A DNA stretch of 64,000 nt from Legionellaceae bacterium. GTDB lineage: Bacteria; Pseudomonadota; Gammaproteobacteria; Legionellales; Legionellaceae. Positions 53,725-62,621 of this stretch are shown here, one piece after another. The position numbers and the translations under genes are program-made. Position 1 is the stretch's first letter, and every line of letters begins with the position of its first letter. The notes under the pieces are model-generated. The model was not told the DNA's origin. It did no database searches and worked only from the letters and a program-made list of their open reading frames with translations. The stretch spans positions 106,141 through 170,140 of the forward strand of contig JAGOTG010000004.1 of the NCBI GenBank assembly GCA_018061965.1, written 5' to 3'.

Positions 53725-56700
53725 AGAATTTGTCACGCAATGTTTTAAGCGGCGCGGCATCATGCTGTTAGTTTTTACTTTGCTGTTGTTGTTTGGGTGG
53801 TATTGTTGGAGCAAAATCCCTCTCGAAGCTTATCCTGATATTGCGCCTGTCACGTCCCAGGTGATTACACAAGTGAATGGTTTGGCTGCTGCCGAAGTAG
53901 AGCAACAGATTACCGTTCCGTTAGAAAGAGCCTTGCTGGCGACACCCGGCGTGAGCGTGATTCGTTCCCGCTCTACATTTGGCTTGTCGCTGATTACGGT
54001 GGTATTTCTAGAAGGGACGGATAATTACTGGTCCCGCGAGCGATTATTAGAAAAAATTGCTCAGGTTTCTTTGCCTTACAATGCGATACCAGGTTTAGAT
54101 CCTTTAACGTCGCCTATTGGTGAGATTTATCGCTATACGATCGATTCTAATATTTACAATCCGCGCGAATTATCCGAATTACAATTTTGGAAAGTGATTC
54201 CAAGGTTAAAACAAGTGCCGGGTGTGGTGGAAATTACTAATTTTGGCGGTATGACTACGCAATTTTTATTGGAGCTTGACCCATTAAAGCTCAGCAAATA
54301 CCAATTGTCCCTTGCGGATATCAAAGCGGCTATTACTGCAAATAATCAGAATGCGGGGGGATCCATCTTAACCCATGGGGAACAAAGCATTGTGATTCGG
54401 GGTGTGGGTTTGGTCCATAATTTACAAGATTTTGGCAATATTCAAGTAAGTCAGTTTGAGGGCATCCCTGTTTATGTGAAAAATTTAGGCAAAGTTCGTT
54501 TTGGGCATAAACAGCGGCGCGGTATTGTTGGGAAAGACGCACAACCCGATGTGATTGAGGGTATTGTGCAAATGTTAAAAGGCGAAAATCCCTCCAGGGT
54601 GATCCAAGGGATTCATCTTGCTATTGAAGATTTGAATCACAATATTTTGCCGAAAGGGGTGAACATTGTCCCTTACATTGATCGCTCGGAATTAGTTCAT
54701 GCGACGGTGCACACTGTGGGCGATACGCTGTTGTATGGCATGGGCTTGGTGACGCTGGTATTGCTATTTTTCCTCGGCAGTATTCGTGCCGCTTTGATTG
54801 TGGCTATTACCATTCCTATTGCTTTGGTCACGGCATTTATTTGTATGTACAATTTTGATATTCCGGCGAACCTATTATCGTTGGGGGCAATCGATTTTGG
54901 GATCATTGTAGATGGCGCAATTGTGATCACTGAAAATATTTTGCGGCGGCGTGAGGAAAAAGCTAATGCATTGTTGACTGAGGCAGATGTGTTAACTGCC
55001 TCTTTGCAAGTTACGCATCCTATTTTCTTCGGAATTTTAGTGATCATTACTGCGTATTCCGTCTTATTTGCATTTCAAGACATTGAATATAAATTGTTTG
55101 CTCCGATGGCGTTTGCCGTTGGTTTTGCTTTGTTGGGTGCTTTATTGGTGGCACTGTTTTTGATCCCAGGATTGGCATACAAAGCCTACCATAATCCAGT
55201 GCATATTTATGCGAATCCCTTACTGACTTGGTTAAAACCGCGATATGTGGCCGCTTTAGAGTATTTGATTGGACGAACCAAATTGTTGTTTACGCTGTAT
55301 TTTTCTGCGTTGGCCGTCGTCGTGATTTTGGGCGTTTTCATTGGTCGCGATTTTTTGCCGTATCTGGATGAGGGATCTCTGTGGTTACAGGTGACCTTGC
55401 CGCCTGGCATTTCTTTGGACAAAGCGGGCACGATGGCGAATGAATTACGCGCCGCGACGCTCGAATTTCCGGAAGTGACGCATATTGTATCTCAATTAGG
55501 GCGGAACGATGATGGTACCGACCCTTTTATGCCTTCACATATTGAGTGTGCGGTGGTGTTGCAGCCTTATACAGCGTGGCCTGCTGGTATGAATAAACAA
55601 AAATTGATTGCTTTGATGGCTGAACGATTTCACAAAATAGCAGGGATGCATGTGGCATTTACCCAACCAATGATTGATGGGGTATTGGATAAAGTTGCTG
55701 GGGCACATAGCGATTTGGTGGTAAAGATTTATGGCAATGATATGGGTGAGATGCGAAAAATCGCTACCAACGTAGTAAGCTTACTTAAGCAAGTGCGGGG
55801 TGCTCAAGATGTTATCATAGATCAAGAGCCGCCGATCACGGAGTTACGGATTGAAGTGGATCGCCATGCTATTGCTAGATTTGGGATTAATATTGCAGAA
55901 GTTATGGACTTGATTCAAACGGGCATTGGCGGAGAAGCCGTTTCACAAATTTATATTAATGAACGGTTTTATGATTTGACCGTACGCTTTCCTAAAGAAA
56001 ACCGATCTAACCCAACAGAAATTGGAGGCTTATTATTAAAAAGCTCTACCGGTGCGTTGGTGTCACTATCCAAATTAGCAAAAATATACTATGCAATCGG
56101 CCAAACAACCATCTCGCATGAAATGATGCATCGTCAGTTGGTTGTGCGCTTGAATTTACGGGACCGAGATTTGCTGTCTTTTTCTCAAGAAGCGCAACGA
56201 CAAATTGTAGAAAAAATTCCTTACAATCACAGCGAATATCAAGTGGTTTTAGGGGGGCAATTGGAAAATCAACAACGTGCGCAAGCTCGGTTTAGGGTGA
56301 TTATTCCGATGTTGCTAGGCCTGATGTTTATTTTGTTGTTTGCGCAGTTTGGCAATTTACGCCATCCTGGTTTGATCTTATTGACGGTACCTTTGGCGAT
56401 GTTGGGCGGCTTAATTGCTTTATTGTTGCGTGGCATGACCTTGAATGTGTCTAGTGCGGTGGGGTTTATCGCATTATTTGGGGTGGTGATTTTAAATGCG
56501 ATCATCATGATCGCAAATTTAAACCGTTGGCAACGCAAGAAAAAACCGGCCACATTGAAAGAAAATATTATTGGTGGGGCGCAAGAACGTTTGCGGCCGG
56601 TGTTAATGACCGCAACCGTGGCAGCCATTGGGATGATCCCGGCAGCGTTGAAGCATGGCTTGGGATCCGATGTGCAACGCCCTTTGGCGACGGTGATTGT

Positions 56701-56827
56701 GGGCGGTTTGATTACTGCAACGGCGTTGACTCTGTTATTGCTTCCTGCATTATATTATTGGATTGAAGAGCATCGCGAGCAGGTTCGAGAGAAAGTGGTC
56801 AATTTGTTACGGCGGAGATCGTCATGA
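53717..56827 (+). CDS. RND efflux pump, heavy-metal (CzcA/CusA) branch
   Basis: A 1036-residue inner-membrane proton-driven pump with 12 membrane segments and two large periplasmic loops. The early motif PLEAYPDIAPVTSQVITQVNGL, AAEVEQQITVPLERALLATPGV and the TM4 block AIDFGIIVDGAIVITENILRRRE place it in the HME-RND branch, where DFGxxxDGA is the proton-relay signature. Substrate (Cu/Ag, Zn/Co/Cd or other) cannot be read. It overlaps the adaptor by eight bases and the outer-membrane gene by four (ATGATG...), forming a complete tripartite system. A CusRS-like two-component system lies about 14 kb away but not adjacent. Confidence 0.93.
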   Translation: MIEEFVTQCFKRRGIMLLVFTLLLLFGWYCWSKIPLEAYPDIAPVTSQVITQVNGLAAAEVEQQITVPLERALLATPGVSVIRSRSTFGLSLITVVFLEGTDNYWSRERLLEKIAQVSLPYNAIPGLDPLTSPIGEIYRYTIDSNIYNPRELSELQFWKVIPRLKQVPGVVEITNFGGMTTQFLLELDPLKLSKYQLSLADIKAAITANNQNAGGSILTHGEQSIVIRGVGLVHNLQDFGNIQVSQFEGIPVYVKNLGKVRFGHKQRRGIVGKDAQPDVIEGIVQMLKGENPSRVIQGIHLAIEDLNHNILPKGVNIVPYIDRSELVHATVHTVGDTLLYGMGLVTLVLLFFLGSIRAALIVAITIPIALVTAFICMYNFDIPANLLSLGAIDFGIIVDGAIVITENILRRREEKANALLTEADVLTASLQVTHPIFFGILVIITAYSVLFAFQDIEYKLFAPMAFAVGFALLGALLVALFLIPGLAYKAYHNPVHIYANPLLTWLKPRYVAALEYLIGRTKLLFTLYFSALAVVVILGVFIGRDFLPYLDEGSLWLQVTLPPGISLDKAGTMANELRAATLEFPEVTHIVSQLGRNDDGTDPFMPSHIECAVVLQPYTAWPAGMNKQKLIALMAERFHKIAGMHVAFTQPMIDGVLDKVAGAHSDLVVKIYGNDMGEMRKIATNVVSLLKQVRGAQDVIIDQEPPITELRIEVDRHAIARFGINIAEVMDLIQTGIGGEAVSQIYINERFYDLTVRFPKENRSNPTEIGGLLLKSSTGALVSLSKLAKIYYAIGQTTISHEMMHRQLVVRLNLRDRDLLSFSQEAQRQIVEKIPYNHSEYQVVLGGQLENQQRAQARFRVIIPMLLGLMFILLFAQFGNLRHPGLILLTVPLAMLGGLIALLLRGMTLNVSSAVGFIALFGVVILNAIIMIANLNRWQRKKKPATLKENIIGGAQERLRPVLMTATVAAIGMIPAALKHGLGSDVQRPLATVIVGGLITATALTLLLLPALYYWIEEHREQVREKVVNLLRRRSS

Positions 56828-58377
56828 TGACGCAGCCAATTAAGCGTCGGTTTCTCAATAGAGGCTTCTCTTTGTCCACTGCATTGTGTATTTGCTTGTT
56901 TTTACCCGGGTGCGCAGTGGGCCCCAATTTTCATCGGCCTGTGGCACCTTCAATCAAACATTATGCAGAGCATCCTCTCCCAAAATCTACCGTGGCGACG
57001 CCTACCCTAGGGGGGCGAGCACAGTATTTTAAAATTAATCAAAAAATATCTGCTCAGTGGTGGACTGTATTTCAATCCAAAGCGTTGGATCGCCTCATTC
57101 GCGATGCCTTAAAAGCCAACCCGGATATGCGGGCTGCTTCTGCAAGTTTGCAAATGGCGCATGAAGCGACCAAAATCAGTCGCACTGCCTTTTTGCCTTT
57201 GCTGAACGGGAATGCTGCTCCGACACGCCAGCAGACAGCAGGGACTTTAGCGAGTAATTTATCTTCGAACGCCTATCTGTATACGTTGACGACCGCAAGT
57301 TTGTCCGTATCTTATCTGCCTGATGTATTTGGAGGTACGCGACGGAATGTAGAATCTACCAAAGCTTTAGAGGAAGCAACATTATATCAATACGAAGCGG
57401 TGTATTTGACCCTTAGTTCAAATGTCGTTTTGAATGCGATTCAAGAAGCCTCTTTGCGTGGCCAAATTGAGACTACAGAAAAAATTATTAGAATTTTGAA
57501 GAAATTAACGTATGTTCTAACTCAGGAAAAACGCTTAGGTAGTGTTGGAATTGAGGCAGTTGCCCAGCAGAAAGTATTATTGGCTCAGGCAGAAGCATTG
57601 TTACCCGCATTGCAGTTGCAGCTAGCAGAAAATCGTCATTTATTAGCCAGTTTATTGGGTCGCTATTCCAGTGAAGATTTGGATGTTAAATTTACTTTGC
57701 AAGATTTTGTTTTGCCACAAGAATTGCCGGTGTCTTTGCCATCTCAATTGATTGATAATCGTCCGGATATTCGAGCAGCTGAGGCAATGATGCATTCTGC
57801 GAGTGCCAAAGTGGGTGTGGCGATAGCGAATCGGCTGCCTAGCATCCCGCTTTCGGCCAATGGTGGTTATATGCCCGTCACTCAATCTTTAAACAGTATT
57901 CCGGCCTTTTTAGCCCCGCTGCCTTTGGGACCGACTATGTTCTGGGGCTTGGGTGCAAATTTGTTGGGCACTATTTTTGATGCGGGGTCCCTCTATTTCC
58001 AAAAACGTGCGGCAGTGGCTGCTTATGATCAGTCTGTGGCGCAATATAAGCGTGTCGTTCTGAATGCGTTTGAATCTGTTGCCGATAGTTTGAAAGCCTT
58101 GGAAATGGATGCGATTGCATTGAAACATACGAAAGAACAAGTCGATGCGGCTGAAATGGGTTTTCAAGCAGTGGTCCGTAAGCGTCGGTTAGGTTCTGTA
58201 TCGTATTTAGAATTGTTAGTAGCTGAGAAAGCTTATGCGGATGCTTTATTGAGTTTAACTCAAAGCCAGGCTGCGCGGTTTGAAGATACCGTGGCCTTGT
58301 TTCAAGCACTAGGCGGTGGGTGGTCTTTAGGAGAAAAAGAGAAAAAGACAGGTCTGTTATCGGAGTTTTTGGGGTAG
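56824..58377 (+). CDS. NodT-family outer-membrane efflux lipoprotein
   Basis: A 517-residue TolC-like outer-membrane channel. The N-terminus has a lipoprotein signal ending FLPGC followed by AVGPNFHRP, the NodT signature. WWTVFQSKALDRLIRDALKANPDMRAASASL and the later second OEP repeat (DNRPDIRAAEAMMHSASAKVGVAIANRLPSIPLSANGGY) complete the two-domain structure. It provides the exit duct for the preceding RND pump. The start overlaps the pump stop by four bases, giving tight coupling. Confidence 0.93.
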   Translation: MMTQPIKRRFLNRGFSLSTALCICLFLPGCAVGPNFHRPVAPSIKHYAEHPLPKSTVATPTLGGRAQYFKINQKISAQWWTVFQSKALDRLIRDALKANPDMRAASASLQMAHEATKISRTAFLPLLNGNAAPTRQQTAGTLASNLSSNAYLYTLTTASLSVSYLPDVFGGTRRNVESTKALEEATLYQYEAVYLTLSSNVVLNAIQEASLRGQIETTEKIIRILKKLTYVLTQEKRLGSVGIEAVAQQKVLLAQAEALLPALQLQLAENRHLLASLLGRYSSEDLDVKFTLQDFVLPQELPVSLPSQLIDNRPDIRAAEAMMHSASAKVGVAIANRLPSIPLSANGGYMPVTQSLNSIPAFLAPLPLGPTMFWGLGANLLGTIFDAGSLYFQKRAAVAAYDQSVAQYKRVVLNAFESVADSLKALEMDAIALKHTKEQVDAAEMGFQAVVRKRRLGSVSYLELLVAEKAYADALLSLTQSQAARFEDTVALFQALGGGWSLGEKEKKTGLLSEFLG

Positions 58378-58526
58378 TATTATCAGGGACTGAAATGCTG
58401 CCTTCGGCTTGCTCTAAGTATAGATAGCATTTGGCTGTCTGTAAAATTTGATTTTTTAATGGACTTTTTGCATAGATTGCGAGTACATTCTACTTTTGAC
58501 GGCAGTTATTTTGCGGAGGATTGCCC

Positions 58527-61133
58527 TCAACCATACTTAAATCCATTGGCTTCCATCGACAAGTCAATTTCTTGCAACTGAGGATTTAATTGGCGCATGG
58601 CATTCATTACCTCTTGAACCATCTTTTCATAACCTGAAGGTCGTTTTTTTAAAATCTTTAATCGCTCCGAAATAGTTTTTGGATTGTGTGTGTCGAAGTA
58701 TTTTTTTATGTTCGGATCTTTCAGTAACACATGTGCGTTCTTATAGGCGGTCTCTAACAAAGATGGGTCCTGGGTGCGTTGATATTCACCAAAGGTATCC
58801 ATTACTGCTTGCCATTGAGCGGAATTTGTGGTTTTTTGTATATTGGATAGTAGGCCAGGCATGTTATGTTCCATGCGCGCTAGAGCTATGTTTGTGTCAT
58901 TGTATTGTAATGAAAATTGGCTAAGATCAAGCCCTTTCTCTTGCGCCATTTTAAACACATCTTTTCCCTGTTCATTGGTCTTCGTAAGAACTCTAGCTTG
59001 TACCCATGGATCGTATCTTGAAAGTGCCGTCAACAAGGTGGTGGCACACATATGGCGACCCTCTAGGATCGCAATCATAAGCGCAGTATTCGCAGTACTG
59101 CCAACATTATACATCTCCGAAAACACTTGGTATTTCACCGCATCGGAACATGTGTCTAGACTTTTCAATAAGGGCTCAAGCGCTGCAGGATTAGAGAAAA
59201 CAGCTCTGATAAGCGCAGTTTCATTTGAGCCATTAAATCTACCTGGTTGGCGCTGTTGCGTAAGCACTTGTGCTTTAATATCAGGAGGGCATGCGTCCAG
59301 CAATTTCAACAAGGGCTCTATTTTTATATTACGAGTAACAGCATGCATAAGTGCATTTTCTCCGTTCTTATCGGTCTGTGTAAGTAATCGATTTTTAACA
59401 TTATCAGGGAGTGTGTCTACCAATTGCAATAAAGGCTCCATTAGTGCATTTGCCGTCATAAGTTTATTGTAGCCATCGCGATTAGGCGGCATAAGTACTC
59501 GAGTTTTCACAGCGTCGGAGCAGGTCATCAAGCCAGACAATAGATGTTGCATGGTATTTTTATCACAATTTCCAGAGAAAAATTGTTCTATCACGTCATC
59601 TTCCATCAATGGAAATAGAGAAATAGGCATCAATGGGTCTTCTCTCAGATTAGGCAAGAACAGTTCGTAATACCTACGCACGAATGCTTTCCCTAGGTCA
59701 CTATCTCCCAATTTAGAGATTGTTTTTTTAAATTGTTCATAAGTCATTTGAGTTTTATTAAGGTATTCCATTAACTCATTGATATCCAATAGTTTTTTCA
59801 TCTTAGGAAAGAGCTCGAGCATACCGAGCAAATCGTCAAAACTCTCTGAGGTTTTAAATACCCTCACACATGCTTGTTTGAAATCAGCCTCGGATATATC
59901 TGGTTTAAATAGGTCATTGAAAGCCTGCTGCTCATTTTCTTCAAATGTAAAATACTTATTTTCTTGTATAGATTGCCACATCAATTGGTCTATTTTTTTC
60001 CAATTAACATCTAAAATGTGACCATTTTCGTCGTGAGTATAAAAATACTGGTTAAATTTTTGGTTGGCTAACAGCCATTTTTCTTTTATAGATGCATTCA
60101 TAGTGGGAATATTTGCTTTAATCCGCTCAAAGGTATCTCTATCAGCGTCTGATAATTTAGCCAAACAGTCATCACCCCATTTTTTAAATGTCGGCAATCC
60201 TCTCCCAGTTAATAAATAATCGAGTTTGGCTCTTTGATGTATATCAAATCCAGAAAATTCTAAGGGATGTTGTAAGACAAAATCTCTCATATTGTTGAGA
60301 GCCTCCTCATGCGCTCGCGAATAGACCTCTTCTTGGCGTTTGTGTGCTGCTTGCGCGGTTTTAAGTGATTCTACGATAGGATGATGAGAAAAGAGCGTCA
60401 TGAATAGGGGGTCTATTTTTTCTATGACTTCGGGTGAAAAGTCCGTTGATTCGCCTTGATAGCCTGCGTTCAGGAGCAAGCTTAACATTTGTGACTTCAA
60501 GCCTTGTAACATAGGGAGCAACCGCATGTTTTCATCAAATACGGTGCACAATGTACTCTTGATTCTATAATCAGGGAATTTCCCTTGGTATATATCACCT
60601 GAGTTTAGCGGATGTACACCATAGCGCATGCTTGCCGCAACGGTAAAGCAGCGATTGTGAGTATGAACTTCATCGCTTAATTGGTTGGCAGCTGTTGCTA
60701 CGAGTTCACGACGATAGCGGCATAGTAAATCATTGGTATTTTTAGGTAGATAAAAGCCATCAACAATGGCATTGACCCCGTTATGAAACCCAGGTGTACA
60801 ATGTGCAGCACGCTCTGCTAATTTAAAGGCAATGGCTGATTGTTCGGATGAGCTGATGTTGGGTTTAAAAAAATGCGCATGTATGATTTTTAATCCTTCT
60901 AGGACTTCTTTTTTCAAAGAATATGTAGAATACTTGCCGACGTGTATGTCCATGCGCTTTGCAAATTCATCACGCACTGTTTCATCTAAATGAGGTTGTA
61001 CAGCCGTAATAAGCGCTGCTAATTCCGCATCATTAATCTCAATCCCACCTTTTTGAATCTCTCGCGATGGCAAATCATAGACCGTATCCGCATTTAAAGT
61101 AGGCATTATTTTTAATGAAATATTTATATACAT
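58527..61133 (-). CDS. Large ankyrin-like repeat protein, effector-like
   Basis: An 868-residue soluble protein (an in-frame ATG at 61106 would give 859). Residues about 538-735 hold about five imperfect repeats of roughly 40-45 residues, each with a 'DxVKxRVLxxxxxxGxNALMxAxxxxxxxEPLLxLLDxCP' theme (for example NGENALMHAVTRNIKIEPLL), an ankyrin-like helix-turn-helix series. The N-terminal 500 residues are helical with no known domain. The tail is charged and predicted helical. There is no signal peptide or membrane segment. Ankyrin-type proteins are common translocated effectors in Legionella and Coxiella, so that role is plausible but inferred. It is monocistronic with no strong Shine-Dalgarno. 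Confidence 0.7.
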   Translation of the reverse strand: MYINISLKIMPTLNADTVYDLPSREIQKGGIEINDAELAALITAVQPHLDETVRDEFAKRMDIHVGKYSTYSLKKEVLEGLKIIHAHFFKPNISSSEQSAIAFKLAERAAHCTPGFHNGVNAIVDGFYLPKNTNDLLCRYRRELVATAANQLSDEVHTHNRCFTVAASMRYGVHPLNSGDIYQGKFPDYRIKSTLCTVFDENMRLLPMLQGLKSQMLSLLLNAGYQGESTDFSPEVIEKIDPLFMTLFSHHPIVESLKTAQAAHKRQEEVYSRAHEEALNNMRDFVLQHPLEFSGFDIHQRAKLDYLLTGRGLPTFKKWGDDCLAKLSDADRDTFERIKANIPTMNASIKEKWLLANQKFNQYFYTHDENGHILDVNWKKIDQLMWQSIQENKYFTFEENEQQAFNDLFKPDISEADFKQACVRVFKTSESFDDLLGMLELFPKMKKLLDINELMEYLNKTQMTYEQFKKTISKLGDSDLGKAFVRRYYELFLPNLREDPLMPISLFPLMEDDVIEQFFSGNCDKNTMQHLLSGLMTCSDAVKTRVLMPPNRDGYNKLMTANALMEPLLQLVDTLPDNVKNRLLTQTDKNGENALMHAVTRNIKIEPLLKLLDACPPDIKAQVLTQQRQPGRFNGSNETALIRAVFSNPAALEPLLKSLDTCSDAVKYQVFSEMYNVGSTANTALMIAILEGRHMCATTLLTALSRYDPWVQARVLTKTNEQGKDVFKMAQEKGLDLSQFSLQYNDTNIALARMEHNMPGLLSNIQKTTNSAQWQAVMDTFGEYQRTQDPSLLETAYKNAHVLLKDPNIKKYFDTHNPKTISERLKILKKRPSGYEKMVQEVMNAMRQLNPQLQEIDLSMEANGFKYG

Positions 61134-61151
61134 TTAGTTTAGACAATTATC

Positions 61152-61783
61152 CTAAATTTGGCAGTTGAATCTACTTCGAAGCGCGCACTGAAGGCTCGGA
61201 TGTATCTTTTTCGCTACTTCCCTGGTGCAAATTTGTTGGGCTGAAATGGCTTGGAGCAGAAGATGTTCTTTTTGAATGGCTGTTAGTGGCGGATATTCCA
61301 ATGAATCATCGAGATGCTGTAATTTTGCATAGATAAGATTACCGCGTTCGGTATACTCGATTCGCACCGTGATTTTTCTTCTATCTTGCTGTTTACGTAA
61401 ATCAAACTTACATGATGAGGCGGCAATTTACGATGTGGGGCGCTGTCGGTATACATTAGCTTGTAATCAACGCTGAGATGAAGATCGGTTAAGTCAAAAT
61501 TTTGAAAAATAGGAAAATCAACCGGAACAAATGCAAGATGAAAAAAAAGCGCCTTACGCCCATCTTTGTCCCATTCCACCATACGCTCAAAACCAGGATT
61601 GGTCTCGATTTCGTCACGTTTTTTTTGGCTATAATGGTCGACTAAGTATGCAAATAAAGGATTCTAATGCGGATGAAATCGACGTTGTGATGCAACGAGT
61701 GTATAGAGTAGAAGCTCATCTGACTGTTGCATTGATGGAATTAATTGTGTCATTTTGCGTTTATTCGCCCGTATTTTGCGCAT
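61152..61783 (-). pseudogene. Decayed gene with in-frame TAG and a frameshift
   Basis: Reading the minus strand from an ATG at 61783 (others at 61753 and 61732) gives coding-like sequence (TQLIPSMQQSDELLLYTLV, ASQRRFHPH) to a TAG at 61666-61664. The same frame continues without a break through NPLFAYLVDHYSQKKRDE, VEWDKDGRKALFFHLAFVPV and SVDYKLMYTDSAPHRKL. After that the coding signal switches frame to KFDLRKQQDRRKITVRIEYTERG and ends FNCQI. So a gene of about 200 residues has been broken by one nonsense and one frameshift mutation. No family is recognised. The switch lies near 61420, inside the SAPHRKLPPHHV stretch. Confidence 0.75.
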
Positions 61784-61994
61784 GTTGTGTGGTGGGTTTA
61801 AGGATGTGCAGGCAATGATTTATTTTAACACTTGTTTGCTAGGTTGTTTGAAACCTATCCGCCTATGTGGCAATGACACAAAAGTTTTGGCGGAGATGGT
61901 AGCATTGCCTAAAATATTTTGTTAGGCTGGATTTTGCGTTTTCGAGATCAATAAAACGCTATTAAGGGAATGTTACTGCATAGGATGATGTGCA

Positions 61995-62618
61995 ATGAAT
62001 GTTAGGCAGAGTAAATGGCTATTTCTATTTTTTCCCCTATTTTTTTCAAACCAAGTATTCGCTAAAATTCCTGTACACCTTTTTATTGGCTTATCAGGTG
62101 GCTATGGGCAAAATTCAGATGCCTATGAAAATACAGGCACGGATGGTGCGATTCGTTTTGATTTTGGGTCAATTCTTCCCATCAACTCTTTTTTCGTAAT
62201 CGGTGATCAAATTGGTTTTCAAACGGGTTCTCAAATTCGCCTAAACAATCAACTTACATCACCGATTGGAAGCGGTATTGTGCCGGTACTGCTTAACACC
62301 AAAACCCCGATTGATTTTTTATTGTTCGGAAGATATGTCCTCCATGAACCTTTGTTTTTTCAAGCAAAGGGAGGGGCCGTTTTTATTAGTTCAACGGTTA
62401 CGGGCGCGGACGTTCAAACAAAGAACACTATATTGCCAGAAGTACAAGCAGGCATCGGTTTTAATGCTTATAAACGTAGTCGAGTGACTTTGAGTTATCA
62501 GCAATTTTTTGGTAATACGCCAATTATTTCTTCATTAGCTCCCAATCAGGGGACTTACCAGGTGAAAGGGATTCCAGTCTGGCGTGGGGCGTTACTTACT
62601 TTTGAGCATGATTTATAA
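61995..62618 (+). CDS. Exported outer-membrane-type beta-barrel protein
   Basis: A 207-residue protein with a signal peptide (WLFLFFPLFFSNQVFA, cleavage before KIPVH). The mature part alternates beta strands: HLFIGLSGGYGQNSDAYE, FFVIGDQIGFQTGSQI, PIDFLLFGRYVLHEPLFFQAKGGAVFIS, VQAGIGFNAYKRSRVTLSYQQFFG and a last strand ending AALLTFEHDL-like (GALLTFEHDL). Glycine/aromatic alternation and the final amphipathic strand suggest a small OmpW/OmpA-like barrel. The collagen-like gene begins three bases after its stop, so the two are probably cotranscribed and may act together at the surface. Confidence 0.75.
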   Translation: MNVRQSKWLFLFFPLFFSNQVFAKIPVHLFIGLSGGYGQNSDAYENTGTDGAIRFDFGSILPINSFFVIGDQIGFQTGSQIRLNNQLTSPIGSGIVPVLLNTKTPIDFLLFGRYVLHEPLFFQAKGGAVFISSTVTGADVQTKNTILPEVQAGIGFNAYKRSRVTLSYQQFFGNTPIISSLAPNQGTYQVKGIPVWRGALLTFEHDL

Positions 62619-62621
62619 CAA

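Noticed and set aside
61531..61818. 95-codon plus-strand frame opposite the pseudogene
   Set aside because: The minus strand has better coding sense on both sides of the TAG, and the plus frame has a cysteine-rich, motif-free product.
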